A stretch of DNA of 64,000 nucleotides, from the NCBI RefSeq assembly GCF_021405525.1, contig NZ_JAGQAG010000002.1, positions 103,511-167,510 on the forward strand. Direction: 5' to 3'. This DNA is from Ruegeria pomeroyi (GTDB lineage: Bacteria > Pseudomonadota > Alphaproteobacteria > Rhodobacterales > Rhodobacteraceae). This document shows positions 25,822 through 34,486 of the stretch, in pieces (positions within the stretch are counted from its first letter, which is position 1; the number at the start of each line of letters is the position of its first letter). The notes under the pieces are model-generated. The model ran no database searches, was not told where the DNA came from, and saw only the letters and a program-made list of their open reading frames with translations. The translations under genes and the position numbers were made by a program.

Positions 25822-26049
25822 CTATCCACCGTCGCCTCTTCCGATCCGCGTGAGTGCATCGAAGTCGAGTTCCTGTTTCTGTTCATCACTGATATCCGGC
25901 CGGATTTCCGATACCGGCTGGGGTCCCTGGATGTCCCACATCACCGCATGCGTGCCTATAGTCCAGCGATAAACCCAACCAACAATGCTGCACCCATCGG
26001 TCCCGATCAGATTGGCGATCGCGACGCCTTCACCGTTATCCTCGTTCAC
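25822..26049 (-). CDS. Small protein of unknown function
   Basis: GTG-initiated frame of 75 aa with AGGAAG about 10 nt upstream. The sequence (NLIGTDGCSIVGWVYRWTIGTHAVMWDIQG, then an acidic tail) has plausible beta-strand composition and tryptophans, unlike a chance frame, but I know no family. It is downstream of, and co-directional with, the helix-turn-helix gene at 26218-26475. Confidence 0.45.
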   Translation of the reverse strand: MNEDNGEGVAIANLIGTDGCSIVGWVYRWTIGTHAVMWDIQGPQPVSEIRPDISDEQKQELDFDALTRIGRGDGG

Positions 26050-26217
26050 TGTTTACTGACTTCCTGCACTTTGGCGCTGAATTTGCGGCATAGTGTCGTT
26101 AGGCGCTCACTTGCGCCGCAGGCCGCTCGTGGTAGATGTTGGCTAACTGCACTTCTTTGAGGGAGCTGATCTCACGAGGGGACATCCAAAGCGGTACGCC
26201 CCAAAATTGCATTGATC

Positions 26218-26475
26218 TCAAATCTTGTGGTCGGGCTCCATGGCGGCTTCAACGATTGCCAGTACCTCGGATAAGTCGAAGCCAAGCGCTCGGGACAATA
26301 CGATGAACTCGACAACGTCGACCCGTCGCTGACCACTTTCGATGCGCGCCACCAGAGACTGGTGGCAGTCAAGCCTGTCCGCCAAATCCTTTTGCCCCAG
26401 ACCCGCTCTATTTCGAGCCTCGACCAAAGACCGACAAAGGGCCAGATGCCCGGTACTCCAGATTGTTTTCGCCAC
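26218..26475 (-). CDS. XRE-family helix-turn-helix regulator
   Basis: Product of 85 aa, GTG start at 26475 with AAAGG upstream. The Cro/CI-type domain is clear: LVEARNRAGLGQKDLADRL, then the recognition helix DCHQSLVARIESGQRRVDVVEFIVLSRAL. Single-domain XRE proteins like this commonly repress mobile-element transfer genes or toxin modules. A 7-bp-arm palindrome overlaps its translation start region (26477-26497), suggesting autoregulation. Confidence 0.88.
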   Translation of the reverse strand: MAKTIWSTGHLALCRSLVEARNRAGLGQKDLADRLDCHQSLVARIESGQRRVDVVEFIVLSRALGFDLSEVLAIVEAAMEPDHKI

Positions 26476-26476
26476 G

Positions 26477-26497
26477 CGTCACATACCTTTTGTGACG
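26477..26497. promoter_or_regulatory. Palindromic operator candidate for the XRE regulator
   Basis: CGTCACA (26477-26483) and TGTGACG (26491-26497) are perfect inverted arms around a 7-nt spacer, one base upstream of the GTG start of the XRE gene. Position and dyad symmetry fit a repressor site. Confidence 0.55.
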
Positions 26498-26599
26498 TCG
26501 CTAGCGGATGAAATCTGTTATCTAAAAAGTAGATATTTGAGGGTGTTATCGGCGTCTGGTTTCCACGGGATGCAAGTCTGGCGCATGCCCAGTGGCCCA

Positions 26600-26920
26600 T
26601 CAATCCCCCACCAATTCCAGGAACCGACCGTAGTCCTGACTGACTTCGCGGGCTTCTTCGAAGGCGCGCGCACGCTCCTGCTCCAGGCAGCGGAAGTAGT
26701 CCTGAATGTCCGCGATGTAGACCTCGAAGTCCCGCCGGATGATGTCTGCATAGTCCCTGGCCGCTTGCGAATCGCTTGGGACGAAAGGCCGAACTGGGGC
26801 GAGACAGGATCCGGCTTGGCTTGCGACCGGAGCGAGCAAAAGCAGTGCCACAGCCTGCATCGTCACCCATCGGCTCAACCGCAGGTTTCTGAAACCCCTA
26901 TTTTCCTTGATAGACGCCAA
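26600..26920 (-). CDS. Small exported protein of the conjugation region
   Basis: Product of 106 aa (an internal ATG at 26860 would give 86). It has a signal peptide, MQAVALLLLAPVASQAGS, then a short mature part SCLAPVRPFVPSDSQAARDYADIIRRDFEVYIADIQDYFRCLEQE rich in helix and with two Cys. No named domain is recognised. It faces away from the virB operon and has the 16-mer motif (26988-27003) upstream. Its position suggests a periplasmic accessory of transfer. Confidence 0.7.
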   Translation of the reverse strand: MASIKENRGFRNLRLSRWVTMQAVALLLLAPVASQAGSCLAPVRPFVPSDSQAARDYADIIRRDFEVYIADIQDYFRCLEQERARAFEEAREVSQDYGRFLELVGD

Positions 26921-26987
26921 TGGCCGTGCCTAGAGTTTGAGTAACCGAGATACAGCCGTATCTGCCGCATTATATCTTGCGGCTAAT

Positions 26988-27003
26988 AATATACTATCGT
27001 AAC
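26988..27003 (-). promoter_or_regulatory. GTTRCGATAGTATATT motif, copy 2
   Basis: On the - strand this reads GTTACGATAGTATATT, 15 of 16 identical to 6261-6276. It lies in the 130-bp gap between the small exported-protein gene (-) and the 121-aa gene that begins the virB operon (+), so could control either. Confidence 0.45.
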
Positions 27004-27050
27004 TCTGGGCTTCAAGTGGGAATGCCTGGGGTCGCGCCATTGGAGAAAGC

Positions 27051-27416
27051 GTGAGCCGGGCCATGAACTGGGACATCGAAGCACCAAATGTGGTTACGGA
27101 AGCACGTTTCCGCGAACTCGTGGAAAGTGGCTATAGCGCTGAAATCCTGTGCCAGGAGTCGGCACATAAGAAAGGCCCGAGTTACTACGGGGTCTGGATC
27201 ATGCGCGTCGTCTCTGACGATGGCGTGGAGAAGCTTCTGGTCACGGCCCGTACACGGACGACCTATAACGACATCAAGATCCGCGAGTTCAAAACCATCA
27301 CCGGCGTGGTGTCCTTCCTCATCGGTATCGGTTTCTCCCATGCGGATGTGCCGCTTGAAGAAGGCCAGCGGACGACACACAAGCTGGCTGCAACCGACAA
27401 GGGCAGCAGCAAGTAG
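27051..27416 (+). CDS. Conserved-looking protein at the head of the virB operon
   Basis: Product of 121 aa from GTG 27051 (GGAGAAA just upstream); ATG 27063 is an alternative without a ribosome site. No signal peptide. The centre [46 protein letters not shown] looks like a small alpha/beta domain; I know no function. Its 3' part overlaps the start of the transglycosylase gene, so it is in the transfer operon and may be regulatory. Confidence 0.7.
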   Translation: MSRAMNWDIEAPNVVTEARFRELVESGYSAEILCQESAHKKGPSYYGVWIMRVVSDDGVEKLLVTARTRTTYNDIKIREFKTITGVVSFLIGIGFSHADVPLEEGQRTTHKLAATDKGSSK

Positions 27417-28074
27417 TCTCTTTCTCTTCTGGTTTCTGACGGGTCCCGCCTCTGCGCAGATGGTACTGGTCATGGAGAGCGATGGCTCTCTAACCCCATC
27501 CCGCTCCCAGGACAGCTTTGCCCGCAATTACAATGACGGCATTGGACAAGGTTCAGCGGCCGATGAGCTGGCGATCCTTGGTGACCGAGTTGCCGAGCCA
27601 GAAGACATCCAATTGGCCGCCCTTGCTCGGCCTGTTCCCCTGCCCCGCGCGGATGTCCTCAATGCCATCGAGGCCACCGCCCTTCGTTACGCCGGTCATC
27701 CCGGGCTGCGCGGCGCAGACCTCTCGGTTCGCGATTGGCTGACCCTCTACCGCGCCAATATCGAGGTCGAGAGCGCCTATCGACAGGATGCGATCTCGAG
27801 CGCGGGCGCTATAGGCCTTGGTCAACTGATGCCGGCGACGGCACGCGACCTCGGCGTTGACCCGCGTGATCCGCTGCAAAACCTCGACGGCTCCGCCCGC
27901 TATCTTGCCATGATGCTGGAGACGTTCGGCGATCCGCGTCTGGCGCTGGCTGCCTACAACGCCGGACCCGATGCGGTCCGCCAGTACGGCGGCATTCCCC
28001 CCTACCGAGACACCCAGACCCACGTGGCCCGCGTCATGGCCGTCGTGGCCCGATTGGAAGGATCAAATTCATGA
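27346..28074 (+). CDS. virB1: VirB1-like lytic transglycosylase
   Basis: Periplasmic murein hydrolase that opens peptidoglycan for the type IV secretion channel. The start is uncertain: ATG 27346 (or TTG 27355) is the only usable upstream codon, giving about 242 aa with a hydrophobic stretch [16 protein letters not shown]. The SLT domain lies in the second half: [35 protein letters not shown] has the catalytic Glu in VES, and [18 protein letters not shown] is the second conserved motif. It overlaps virB2 by 4 nt. Confidence 0.85.
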   Translation: MCRLKKASGRHTSWLQPTRAAASSLFLFWFLTGPASAQMVLVMESDGSLTPSRSQDSFARNYNDGIGQGSAADELAILGDRVAEPEDIQLAALARPVPLPRADVLNAIEATALRYAGHPGLRGADLSVRDWLTLYRANIEVESAYRQDAISSAGAIGLGQLMPATARDLGVDPRDPLQNLDGSARYLAMMLETFGDPRLALAAYNAGPDAVRQYGGIPPYRDTQTHVARVMAVVARLEGSNS

Positions 28075-28364
28075 AACAGATTTCACAACTATTCGTTGCC
28101 TCGCTCGCGTTCTTCCTGCTCGTCGCAGAGCCTGCGCTTGCGCAAAGCATCGATCTCTCGCCGATCCAGAGCTTGTTGCAAGGCATTGTCGATGCGCTGA
28201 CCGGTCCGCTTGGCGTTGTCATCGCGACGCTTGCCGTGCTGGGCGTTTTCCTGAGCTGGTTCTTCAACATCATCGATCTGCGCCAGGCGCTCTGGGTGCT
28301 TGTTGGCATCGCCGGTGTTGCCGCCGCTCCCACCATCGTTGCCGCGGTCTTTGCCGGTGGCTGA
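28071..28364 (+). CDS. virB2: VirB2-type pilin subunit
   Basis: Product of 97 aa: signal peptide ending PALAQ, then two hydrophobic helices ([18 protein letters not shown] and [25 protein letters not shown]) joined by a short polar loop, as in TrbC/VirB2 prepilins. It starts in an ATGA overlap with the transglycosylase gene and is followed by VirB3 and VirB4, the standard order. Confidence 0.92.
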   Translation: MKQISQLFVASLAFFLLVAEPALAQSIDLSPIQSLLQGIVDALTGPLGVVIATLAVLGVFLSWFFNIIDLRQALWVLVGIAGVAAAPTIVAAVFAGG

Positions 28365-28635
28365 GCGCTCGCCCCTCTTTCTCGGCCTCGTGCGCCCGCC
28401 CAAGCTTTTGGGCCTGCCCATCATGTACGCGATGGTCTGGCTCTTCGGCTCGGTGCTCCTCTTCGTCTGGGTCCAGCATATCGCGGTTCTGGCCGTGGCG
28501 GCCCTGCTCTACCCCGTGCTGTGGAAGGCCGCGGATTGGGACCCGCGCTTCATCGACGTGATGATGACGGCGCTGCAGGAAACCCCGCCGACGCGGAACC
28601 GCGGCATCCATGGCGGGGACAGTTATGCGCCCTAG
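28357..28635 (+). CDS. virB3: VirB3-type inner-membrane protein
   Basis: Product of 92 aa from GTG 28357, overlapping virB2 by 8 nt; an upstream ATG at 28300 lies inside virB2 and is unlikely. It reads LFLGLVRPPKLLGLPIMYAMVWLFGS then a second hydrophobic stretch, the VirB3 pattern with PPK(L) near the first helix. It works with VirB4 in pilus assembly at the inner membrane. The 3' end overlaps virB4. Confidence 0.9.
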   Translation: MAERSPLFLGLVRPPKLLGLPIMYAMVWLFGSVLLFVWVQHIAVLAVAALLYPVLWKAADWDPRFIDVMMTALQETPPTRNRGIHGGDSYAP

Positions 28636-31000
28636 TCAAGCCTTGGACGATACCCTCGATACCCGCACGATGACGCCGGGCTGGTATGCGCGCGAGACCC
28701 GGCTTGCGCATATGCTGCCCTATGTCAGCCTGGTCGATGACAGGACCGTACGGACGCGGGTAAACGAGCTTTTTCAGTGCATCCGGCTCGATGGGGTCAA
28801 CAGCTACACGACGGATGATGCCTATCTCGACAAAGTGACGGCACTCTTCGCCCGGATCATCGCGCAGCTGGGGCCGGAGTTCAGTTACTACGTCCACAAG
28901 GTCTCCAAGGCGATCACGCCGGACCTCGAACCCGTGCGTGAGGACAGTTTTGCTGGAGAAGTTGACCGTCTCTGGCGCAAGAAACTCGAGAACAGCGGGC
29001 TGCGCGACAAGACCCTGACCCTCACGGTCATCCATCGCCCGCCCCCGAAAAGCGTCCTGCCCTTCCTGAACCGAAGCGCGCCGGGTCGTCTCAAGGAAGC
29101 AACCGAAAAGCGACTGCGCCGTCTGGGCGAGGCCGTGAGCGTGTTCCTGTCGGGCTTAGCCGAGTTGAACCCGCGCGTCCTGTCGGCCAAAAGCGGCGAG
29201 TTGATCGGCTTTCTGGGGGCTCTGAACACGGGCCAGGAGTTGCCGCTTTATCCGGCCAATACCTACGGCTTTCTGTCCTTCAACGTCGCCAATACCCGCG
29301 TGACGTTCCACGGCGATCATTTCGAGCTCTCCGAAGGAGTCGCGGGGCATCGCTTTGGGAAGAGTTTCACCATTGGAGAATACTCGGAAGGCACCTCTTG
29401 CACCATGTTCGACATGCTGAACCTGCCGGTCGACATGATCGTGACGCATTCCTTCACGCCAATCAATTCGAACCTCATGGCGGGCCGCATCAAGCGGCAA
29501 AAGCGCCAGATGCAGGCGTCGCAGGACGCGGCGCTCTCACTCATGGAAGCCCTCGACATCGCCGCCGATGATCTCGAAGCCAAACGCCAGAGCTTTGGCG
29601 AGCACCACATGGTCGTGACGATCTTCTGCGACACGCTGGACGAGTTGCAGACACTCAGCGCCGAGATCGTGAACGCCGCCGCCGCCGAAGGAGTAAAGAT
29701 GATCGGCGAGCGGGTCGCCGCCAAGGCCCATTACCTCAGCCAACATCCCGGCAACCAGCCCAAGCGCGTGCGCGCCAGCGCCATCACCAATCGCAACTTC
29801 GCGGATTTCGCGGCGTTTCATCGAACACAGCTCGGCAAACCCGCCGCGAAAACCCCTTGGGGCCGCGTCATCACCTACCTGCCCACGCCCGAGCAGAGCG
29901 CCTATAGGTTTTCCTATCACGAGCAAGGCTCGCCCGACAAAGAACCGACCAGCGGGCATACGCTGATCATGGGACGACCCGGGTCAGGCAAGTCGGTCCT
30001 CTCGGCTTTTCTCATGACGCAAGCCCGTCGCGCAGGGGCACGGATCTTCGTCTTCGACTACCGTCTTGGTATGGAGATGGCGGTCCGCGCCAACGGCGGC
30101 CGCTACACATCGCTCAAAGCCGGCCAACCCACGGGCCTCAACCCGCTCTGGACCGAGACCGATGCGCGCGGCACCGCCTGGCTCTCGGACTGGCTCGCCA
30201 CCCTGCTCTATCGTGCCGACAAGCCGCTGACGCCCGCGCAAACAAATCGCATCCAGGAAGTCGTGCGCCAGAACGCGCAGGCTACGAACCCCGCCCTGCG
30301 GAACTGGCGGGATTTCGCATCGCTTTTTGTGTCCACCGATGATGGCGGCGATCTGCACCAGCGCCTGCTCGAGTGGACCGAAGAGGGCCGCTACGGCTGG
30401 ATTTTCGGACAGACGCTGGAAGACACCTTCTCGCTGAAGGGCGATGTGGTGGGCTTCGATCTGACCGGCATTCTCGACAGCGAGGCCGAGAAGGAACGCA
30501 TGGCCGTCCTCTCCTATCTCTTCCGCCGGGTTGAGCGCGAGATCGAGGATCGGCGCCCCACCATCATCGTGATCGACGAGGCCTGGAAGGCACTCGACAA
30601 CGCCTATTTCGCCGAGCGGCTGTCGAACTGGCTCGTGACCGCGCGCAAGCAGAACACCGTTGCGGTAATGATGACGCAATACGCAAGCCAGCTCGAGCGC
30701 ACCCGGACCGGCAAGACCATTGTCGAGGCGGTGCCGACGCAGATCCTGCTCCCGAACATCCGTGCACACGCCGCCGACTACGCGATGCTGAATCTTTATG
30801 CGAAGGAACTCGATGTGCTTCTCAACACCGGCAGTGACAGCCGCTTGGCCCTCATCCGAGACGACCAGGGCTCGATCGTCGTCGATGCCGATCTGAGCGC
30901 GCTTGGGCCCAATCTCACCATCCTCGGCGGCATGGAAAAAGGCGAGGCGCTCGTGGGCGCCGATTACCGCGACCGCCCAGACTTTTGGAGGCTTTCATGA
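28625..31000 (+). CDS. virB4: VirB4-type secretion ATPase
   Basis: Large ATPase energising pilus assembly and substrate transfer, about 791 aa. I favour ATG 28625 over 28610 because GGGGAC precedes it. The N-terminal CagE/TrbE/VirB domain is followed by Walker A GRPGSGKS (around residue 450) and Walker B PTIIVIDEAWKALDN; VAVMMTQYASQLERT and LLPNIRAHAADYAMLNL follow as in VirB4 proteins. It ends in a 4-nt overlap with the lipoprotein gene. Confidence 0.95.
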   Translation: MRPSQALDDTLDTRTMTPGWYARETRLAHMLPYVSLVDDRTVRTRVNELFQCIRLDGVNSYTTDDAYLDKVTALFARIIAQLGPEFSYYVHKVSKAITPDLEPVREDSFAGEVDRLWRKKLENSGLRDKTLTLTVIHRPPPKSVLPFLNRSAPGRLKEATEKRLRRLGEAVSVFLSGLAELNPRVLSAKSGELIGFLGALNTGQELPLYPANTYGFLSFNVANTRVTFHGDHFELSEGVAGHRFGKSFTIGEYSEGTSCTMFDMLNLPVDMIVTHSFTPINSNLMAGRIKRQKRQMQASQDAALSLMEALDIAADDLEAKRQSFGEHHMVVTIFCDTLDELQTLSAEIVNAAAAEGVKMIGERVAAKAHYLSQHPGNQPKRVRASAITNRNFADFAAFHRTQLGKPAAKTPWGRVITYLPTPEQSAYRFSYHEQGSPDKEPTSGHTLIMGRPGSGKSVLSAFLMTQARRAGARIFVFDYRLGMEMAVRANGGRYTSLKAGQPTGLNPLWTETDARGTAWLSDWLATLLYRADKPLTPAQTNRIQEVVRQNAQATNPALRNWRDFASLFVSTDDGGDLHQRLLEWTEEGRYGWIFGQTLEDTFSLKGDVVGFDLTGILDSEAEKERMAVLSYLFRRVEREIEDRRPTIIVIDEAWKALDNAYFAERLSNWLVTARKQNTVAVMMTQYASQLERTRTGKTIVEAVPTQILLPNIRAHAADYAMLNLYAKELDVLLNTGSDSRLALIRDDQGSIVVDADLSALGPNLTILGGMEKGEALVGADYRDRPDFWRLS

Positions 31001-31164
31001 TTCGTACTCTGTTTCTTCTCACCGCGCTCGGCGCTTTGGCCTCCTGCGCCCAGTACCAGGAACCGCAGGCCAATTGCTTCACCTTCCTGGCCTCGACGAC
31101 ACCCACAGCACCAGATTGCACCTTCACGCCCGTTGGCGCGCCGGAGGGCGGCATTGACGTCTAA
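30997..31164 (+). CDS. virB7: VirB7-like small lipoprotein
   Basis: A 55-aa gene starting in an ATGA overlap with virB4. The N-terminus MIRTLFLLTALGALASCAQ is a lipoprotein signal with lipobox L-A-S-C, so Cys17 would be lipidated; two further cysteines follow in NCFTF and PDCTF, which could make disulfides with VirB9 as VirB7 does. Position between virB4 and the second transglycosylase and size fit VirB7/TrwH. Sequence alone is too short for certainty. Confidence 0.8.
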   Translation: MIRTLFLLTALGALASCAQYQEPQANCFTFLASTTPTAPDCTFTPVGAPEGGIDV

Positions 31165-32308
31165 GCTGCCCCATATCCTGGCGCTTTGCCTGCTGCCAGG
31201 CGCCGCCTTATCCCAAGGTGTGCCGACCAATGACAGCGGGCTGACCGCGCGCGATATCGTCGAGACCGGCGACCGCGAGGCTGACTTGGCCATTCAGGCG
31301 GACAAGCTGTCCGTGCGCGAACTCATTGCCGAGATCGAACGCGAGCAATTGGCCACACTTCAACGCATCCTCGATGCCCAGACCAGCTTCGGCGGTCAGG
31401 GCCTGCCCGCGATGGTCTCAGGGCTGGAAAACGGAAGCGGCGATCCAGACCGTTCCGTCGAAGCGGTCTACGGCAATGCCGACATCGACCCCAATCCCGG
31501 CGGCGCACAGATGTTCGGGGATGCGGCAGAAAACATCGAGCAGCTCATCATCCGCGTCGCCCAGGAAACCAGCGGGTTTGCGGGCGTGGGCCGCGCGGGC
31601 CTCTCCCCAGTCCAATGGCGCGCACTCCTACAGGCGCTCATCTGGCAGGAAAGCCGCTTCACCATCGGCGCGCGCTCGCCGGTCGGCGCCTTTGGCCTCA
31701 CCCAGATCATGCCCGGCACCGCCAGCGATCTCGGGATCAACCCGGAATATTACGACAGCCCTTACCTGCAGGTGCATGGCGGCGCGCGGTACCTGGCGGC
31801 CCAGCTCAATACCTTCGACGGCAATATCATCAATGCGCTCGCCGCCTATAACGCCGGACCCGGCCGCGTGTTCGAATATGGTGGCGTGCCGCCCTTCACC
31901 GAGACCCAGCACTACGTCCAGGTTATCCCTGAACGCTACAATCTCTATCTGAGCCGCATCGGTGGCATCGAAGCGCTCGGCACGATCGACCCCGCGTTAC
32001 TGGCCAATGCCAACCTCTCGATCACCGGGCATGGCGCGGCCTTCTATGGCAACAATTCCCCTGCGGCGATCAGGCAGGCCGCCTTGCGTATTGCGAACAT
32101 CGTCGAGCGGATTTCCGAGACGGAAGATGTGCAGGAGAGCATCGCGCTCAACACCTATGCCCGCGCCGAACTCGTGCGTCTCGTCGCCGCGCGTATTCGT
32201 CTTCAAGCGGCGCGGACCCGCGTGCTTTCGGCCGAGGAATTGGCACAGGCCAGCGCCCGCATGGCCGAAGGCGCGTTCATGGATTTTACGATCAGGGAGA
32301 TAGACTGA
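31154..32308 (+). CDS. Second lytic transglycosylase with long flanking regions
   Basis: Product of 384 aa; I start at TTG 31154, which has GGAGGG 5 nt upstream and gives a good signal peptide (SKLPHILALCLLPGAALSQG). The SLT domain is central (about 150-265): LLQALIWQESRFTIGARSPVGAFGLTQIMPGTASDLGI, catalytic Glu in WQESRF, and [17 protein letters not shown]. Helical regions of over 100 residues lie on both sides. It is a second murein hydrolase in the same virB operon; the extra helices may bind VirB5 or the core complex. Overlaps the lipoprotein gene by 11 nt. Confidence 0.88.
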   Translation: MTSKLPHILALCLLPGAALSQGVPTNDSGLTARDIVETGDREADLAIQADKLSVRELIAEIEREQLATLQRILDAQTSFGGQGLPAMVSGLENGSGDPDRSVEAVYGNADIDPNPGGAQMFGDAAENIEQLIIRVAQETSGFAGVGRAGLSPVQWRALLQALIWQESRFTIGARSPVGAFGLTQIMPGTASDLGINPEYYDSPYLQVHGGARYLAAQLNTFDGNIINALAAYNAGPGRVFEYGGVPPFTETQHYVQVIPERYNLYLSRIGGIEALGTIDPALLANANLSITGHGAAFYGNNSPAAIRQAALRIANIVERISETEDVQESIALNTYARAELVRLVAARIRLQAARTRVLSAEELAQASARMAEGAFMDFTIREID

Positions 32309-33117
32309 TGAGAGATTTGCTCGTGAGAACGGCCTTGGCCACAACGCTTGGGGCTTGCCTGCATCTCGGCACCGTCTCCCCTGCCGCAGCCCAGGGCGTA
32401 CCCGTCGTCGACACCCAGAACATCGCGCAAAACATCCAGCAGCTCCGGCAGATGATCGAGGACGAGATTCTGCAAAACGAGCAGCTGACGCAGCTCCGCG
32501 AACAGCTTGCCACGCTCACGGACCAACTCGCGGAGCTGCAAAGAACCTATGAGGCCCTCACCCGCCTCGCCGAACTGCCGGAAATCATACGCACCGAGAT
32601 GGAAGACGAGCTGAACGGCCTGCTCGACCAGGAGTTCGGAGACATCCTCGCCACGATTGAGGCCATCAAGACGGGCGATTTTTCCGGCCTTTCCGGTTCC
32701 GGCGCGGGCGAGATCGAAACCCAGATGGATCGGGTGCTGGCCGATCTCGGATTTGACGATGACACCCTCTCGGAAATGGCCACGAGCGGCAATCCCGGGG
32801 CCAACCGCGTGGCAACACAAGCCACGACCGGCGCCCTGGTCTCGGCGGCGGCCCAGAACAGCTATGAAGATGCCGGCCAGTCGCTCGAGCGGGTCGACCG
32901 GCTTGTGGGGCTTATAGACGACATGGACGAACTCAAGGAAAGCGTCGATCTCAACACGCGCGTCACAGCGGAACTGGCCATCGCGCTCGTCGCCATGTGG
33001 CAGCTTGAGGCCGTGCAAACCGTGAGTGACGGCACAGGCGGCGTGATCGATGCCGCCACCATCGCCGAAGAGCAGCGCTTCATGGATTTCACCTTGCCGG
33101 ACCTGCGGGCCGAGTAA
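32308..33117 (+). CDS. virB5: VirB5-like pilus-tip protein
   Basis: Exported protein of 269 aa: signal peptide ending SPAAAQG, then long amphipathic helices (QNIAQNIQQLRQMIEDEILQNEQL onward, coiled-coil-like) and a Gly/Asn-rich middle. The operon position before virB8 and the DTQN-IAQN start of the mature chain fit VirB5/TraC-type minor pilins. Its ATG overlaps the preceding TGA by one base. Fold assignment rests mainly on context. Confidence 0.78.
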   Translation: MRDLLVRTALATTLGACLHLGTVSPAAAQGVPVVDTQNIAQNIQQLRQMIEDEILQNEQLTQLREQLATLTDQLAELQRTYEALTRLAELPEIIRTEMEDELNGLLDQEFGDILATIEAIKTGDFSGLSGSGAGEIETQMDRVLADLGFDDDTLSEMATSGNPGANRVATQATTGALVSAAAQNSYEDAGQSLERVDRLVGLIDDMDELKESVDLNTRVTAELAIALVAMWQLEAVQTVSDGTGGVIDAATIAEEQRFMDFTLPDLRAE

Positions 33118-33134
33118 TCGCAGGGGCATGATTG

Positions 33135-33788
33135 GTGGCGACTGAAAAAGAAATCATCGAGGAAGAGCTGGTCTATGGCGCGCTGCGCCGTGAACGTCTC
33201 TGGCAACGCCTTGGCCTGATGGGCCTTGTCTTCGGCATCCTCGGCTGTCTGAGCGCCGCGGCTGTCTCGATTCTCGATGTCGACCCGCCCCCCGTCGTTG
33301 TCCCCTATGATCCCGCCACCGGCTTTGCACTCCCCGAAGTCTCGGTCGGCGCCTCCTCGGTGACCGCCAACCAGGCGATCATCGAGGCGGAGGTGTTCCG
33401 CTATGTGACCGACCGGGAGGTCTATAACCAGCTCGACAACGATCTGCGCATCCGCAGCGTGCTGCGCCGCTCGGACGGAGCCGCCGAGAGCGGGCTGCGC
33501 CAGATCTGGAACAGCGCCAACGAGAATTACCCGCCGACGGTCTATGGCCCCAATGCTCGGCTCGACGTGGAAATCCTCAGCATCAACCGGATCGGAACCA
33601 ACCGCGCGACGGTCCGCCTGCGCAAGCGCCTGACGTCCATTAACGGCACCCAGACCGGCCTCTTCACTGCGACGCTTCTCTTCGAGTTCCGCCCGGAGAC
33701 CCGCCGCTCCATCGATGAGGTCTGGACCAATCCATTCGGCTTCACCGTCCTCGAATATTCCATCCGCTCCGACAGATTGGAGAACTGA
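33135..33788 (+). CDS. virB8: VirB8-type inner-membrane assembly factor
   Basis: Product of 217 aa from GTG 33135 (AGGGG 8 nt upstream; TTG 33132 is possible). A short cytoplasmic N-terminus precedes one membrane helix (LGLMGLVFGILGCLSAAAVSIL), then a periplasmic NTF2-like domain including YVTDREVYNQLD and TNPFGFTVLEYSI. The QIWNSANENYPPTVYG segment is typical of VirB8. It links the core complex to the inner-membrane ATPases. Confidence 0.92.
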   Translation: MATEKEIIEEELVYGALRRERLWQRLGLMGLVFGILGCLSAAAVSILDVDPPPVVVPYDPATGFALPEVSVGASSVTANQAIIEAEVFRYVTDREVYNQLDNDLRIRSVLRRSDGAAESGLRQIWNSANENYPPTVYGPNARLDVEILSINRIGTNRATVRLRKRLTSINGTQTGLFTATLLFEFRPETRRSIDEVWTNPFGFTVLEYSIRSDRLEN

Positions 33789-33790
33789 CG

Positions 33791-34486
33791 TTGTTTTTTA
33801 CAAGATCGCTTGTTTATGTCATTGCCCTGTTGCCCGGCCTTGCCTCCGCCGAAGCCATCCCGCGCGGCGGCCCCAATGACAATCGGGTTCGGCTGGCCAC
33901 CTATCAGGAGAGCCAGGTCTATCGTCTCAATGTCTCGCTTACCCATGTGACGACCATCGAGTTTGGCGAAGGTGAAAGCATCCGCTCGATCATCGCAGGC
34001 GACACGGAGGGCTTCGAGATTGACGGCGTGCCCGGCGGTCAGGCCTTCGCGATCAAGCCCATCGCGCGCGGGGTGCATACCAATGTGACAGTCTACACGA
34101 ACAGGCGGAGCTACTATTTCAACGTCCAGGAGGTCCGCAGCCCGACCTTTTACGTGGTCCAGTTCCGCTATCCGAACGACAATGCACGGCCCACGCGTGC
34201 CATCGCGGCCCAAGCGCCAAACTACAATTACGGCGCCAGCGCGCGCACCGAGTTCACCCCCACCCGTGTCTGGGATGACGGGACGTTCACGTATTTCGAA
34301 TTTCCGCGGAACGCGCCGGTGCCGGCGATCTTTCGCTACGCGAATGGACGGGAACGGACGGTCAACACCCAAGCCACCGAGGATGGCGTGATCCGGGTTT
34401 CCGGGATGAACCGCCAATGGGTCCTGCGGATCGGTGACGAGGTGGTCTGTATCGAGGCCACGCCGCCTGCGGGGGTGGGATCATGA
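33791..34486 (+). CDS. virB9: VirB9-type outer-membrane core component
   Basis: Product of 231 aa with a TTG start and signal peptide (FFTRSLVYVIALLPGLASAEA). The N-terminal domain contains VYRLNVSLTHVTTIEFGEGESI and NVTVYTNRRSYYFNVQ; the C-terminal domain has RVWDDGTFTYFEFPRNAPVPAIF, all VirB9/CagX hallmarks. It forms the outer-membrane ring with VirB7 and VirB10. Overlap of 4 nt with virB10. Confidence 0.94.
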   Translation: MFFTRSLVYVIALLPGLASAEAIPRGGPNDNRVRLATYQESQVYRLNVSLTHVTTIEFGEGESIRSIIAGDTEGFEIDGVPGGQAFAIKPIARGVHTNVTVYTNRRSYYFNVQEVRSPTFYVVQFRYPNDNARPTRAIAAQAPNYNYGASARTEFTPTRVWDDGTFTYFEFPRNAPVPAIFRYANGRERTVNTQATEDGVIRVSGMNRQWVLRIGDEVVCIEATPPAGVGS

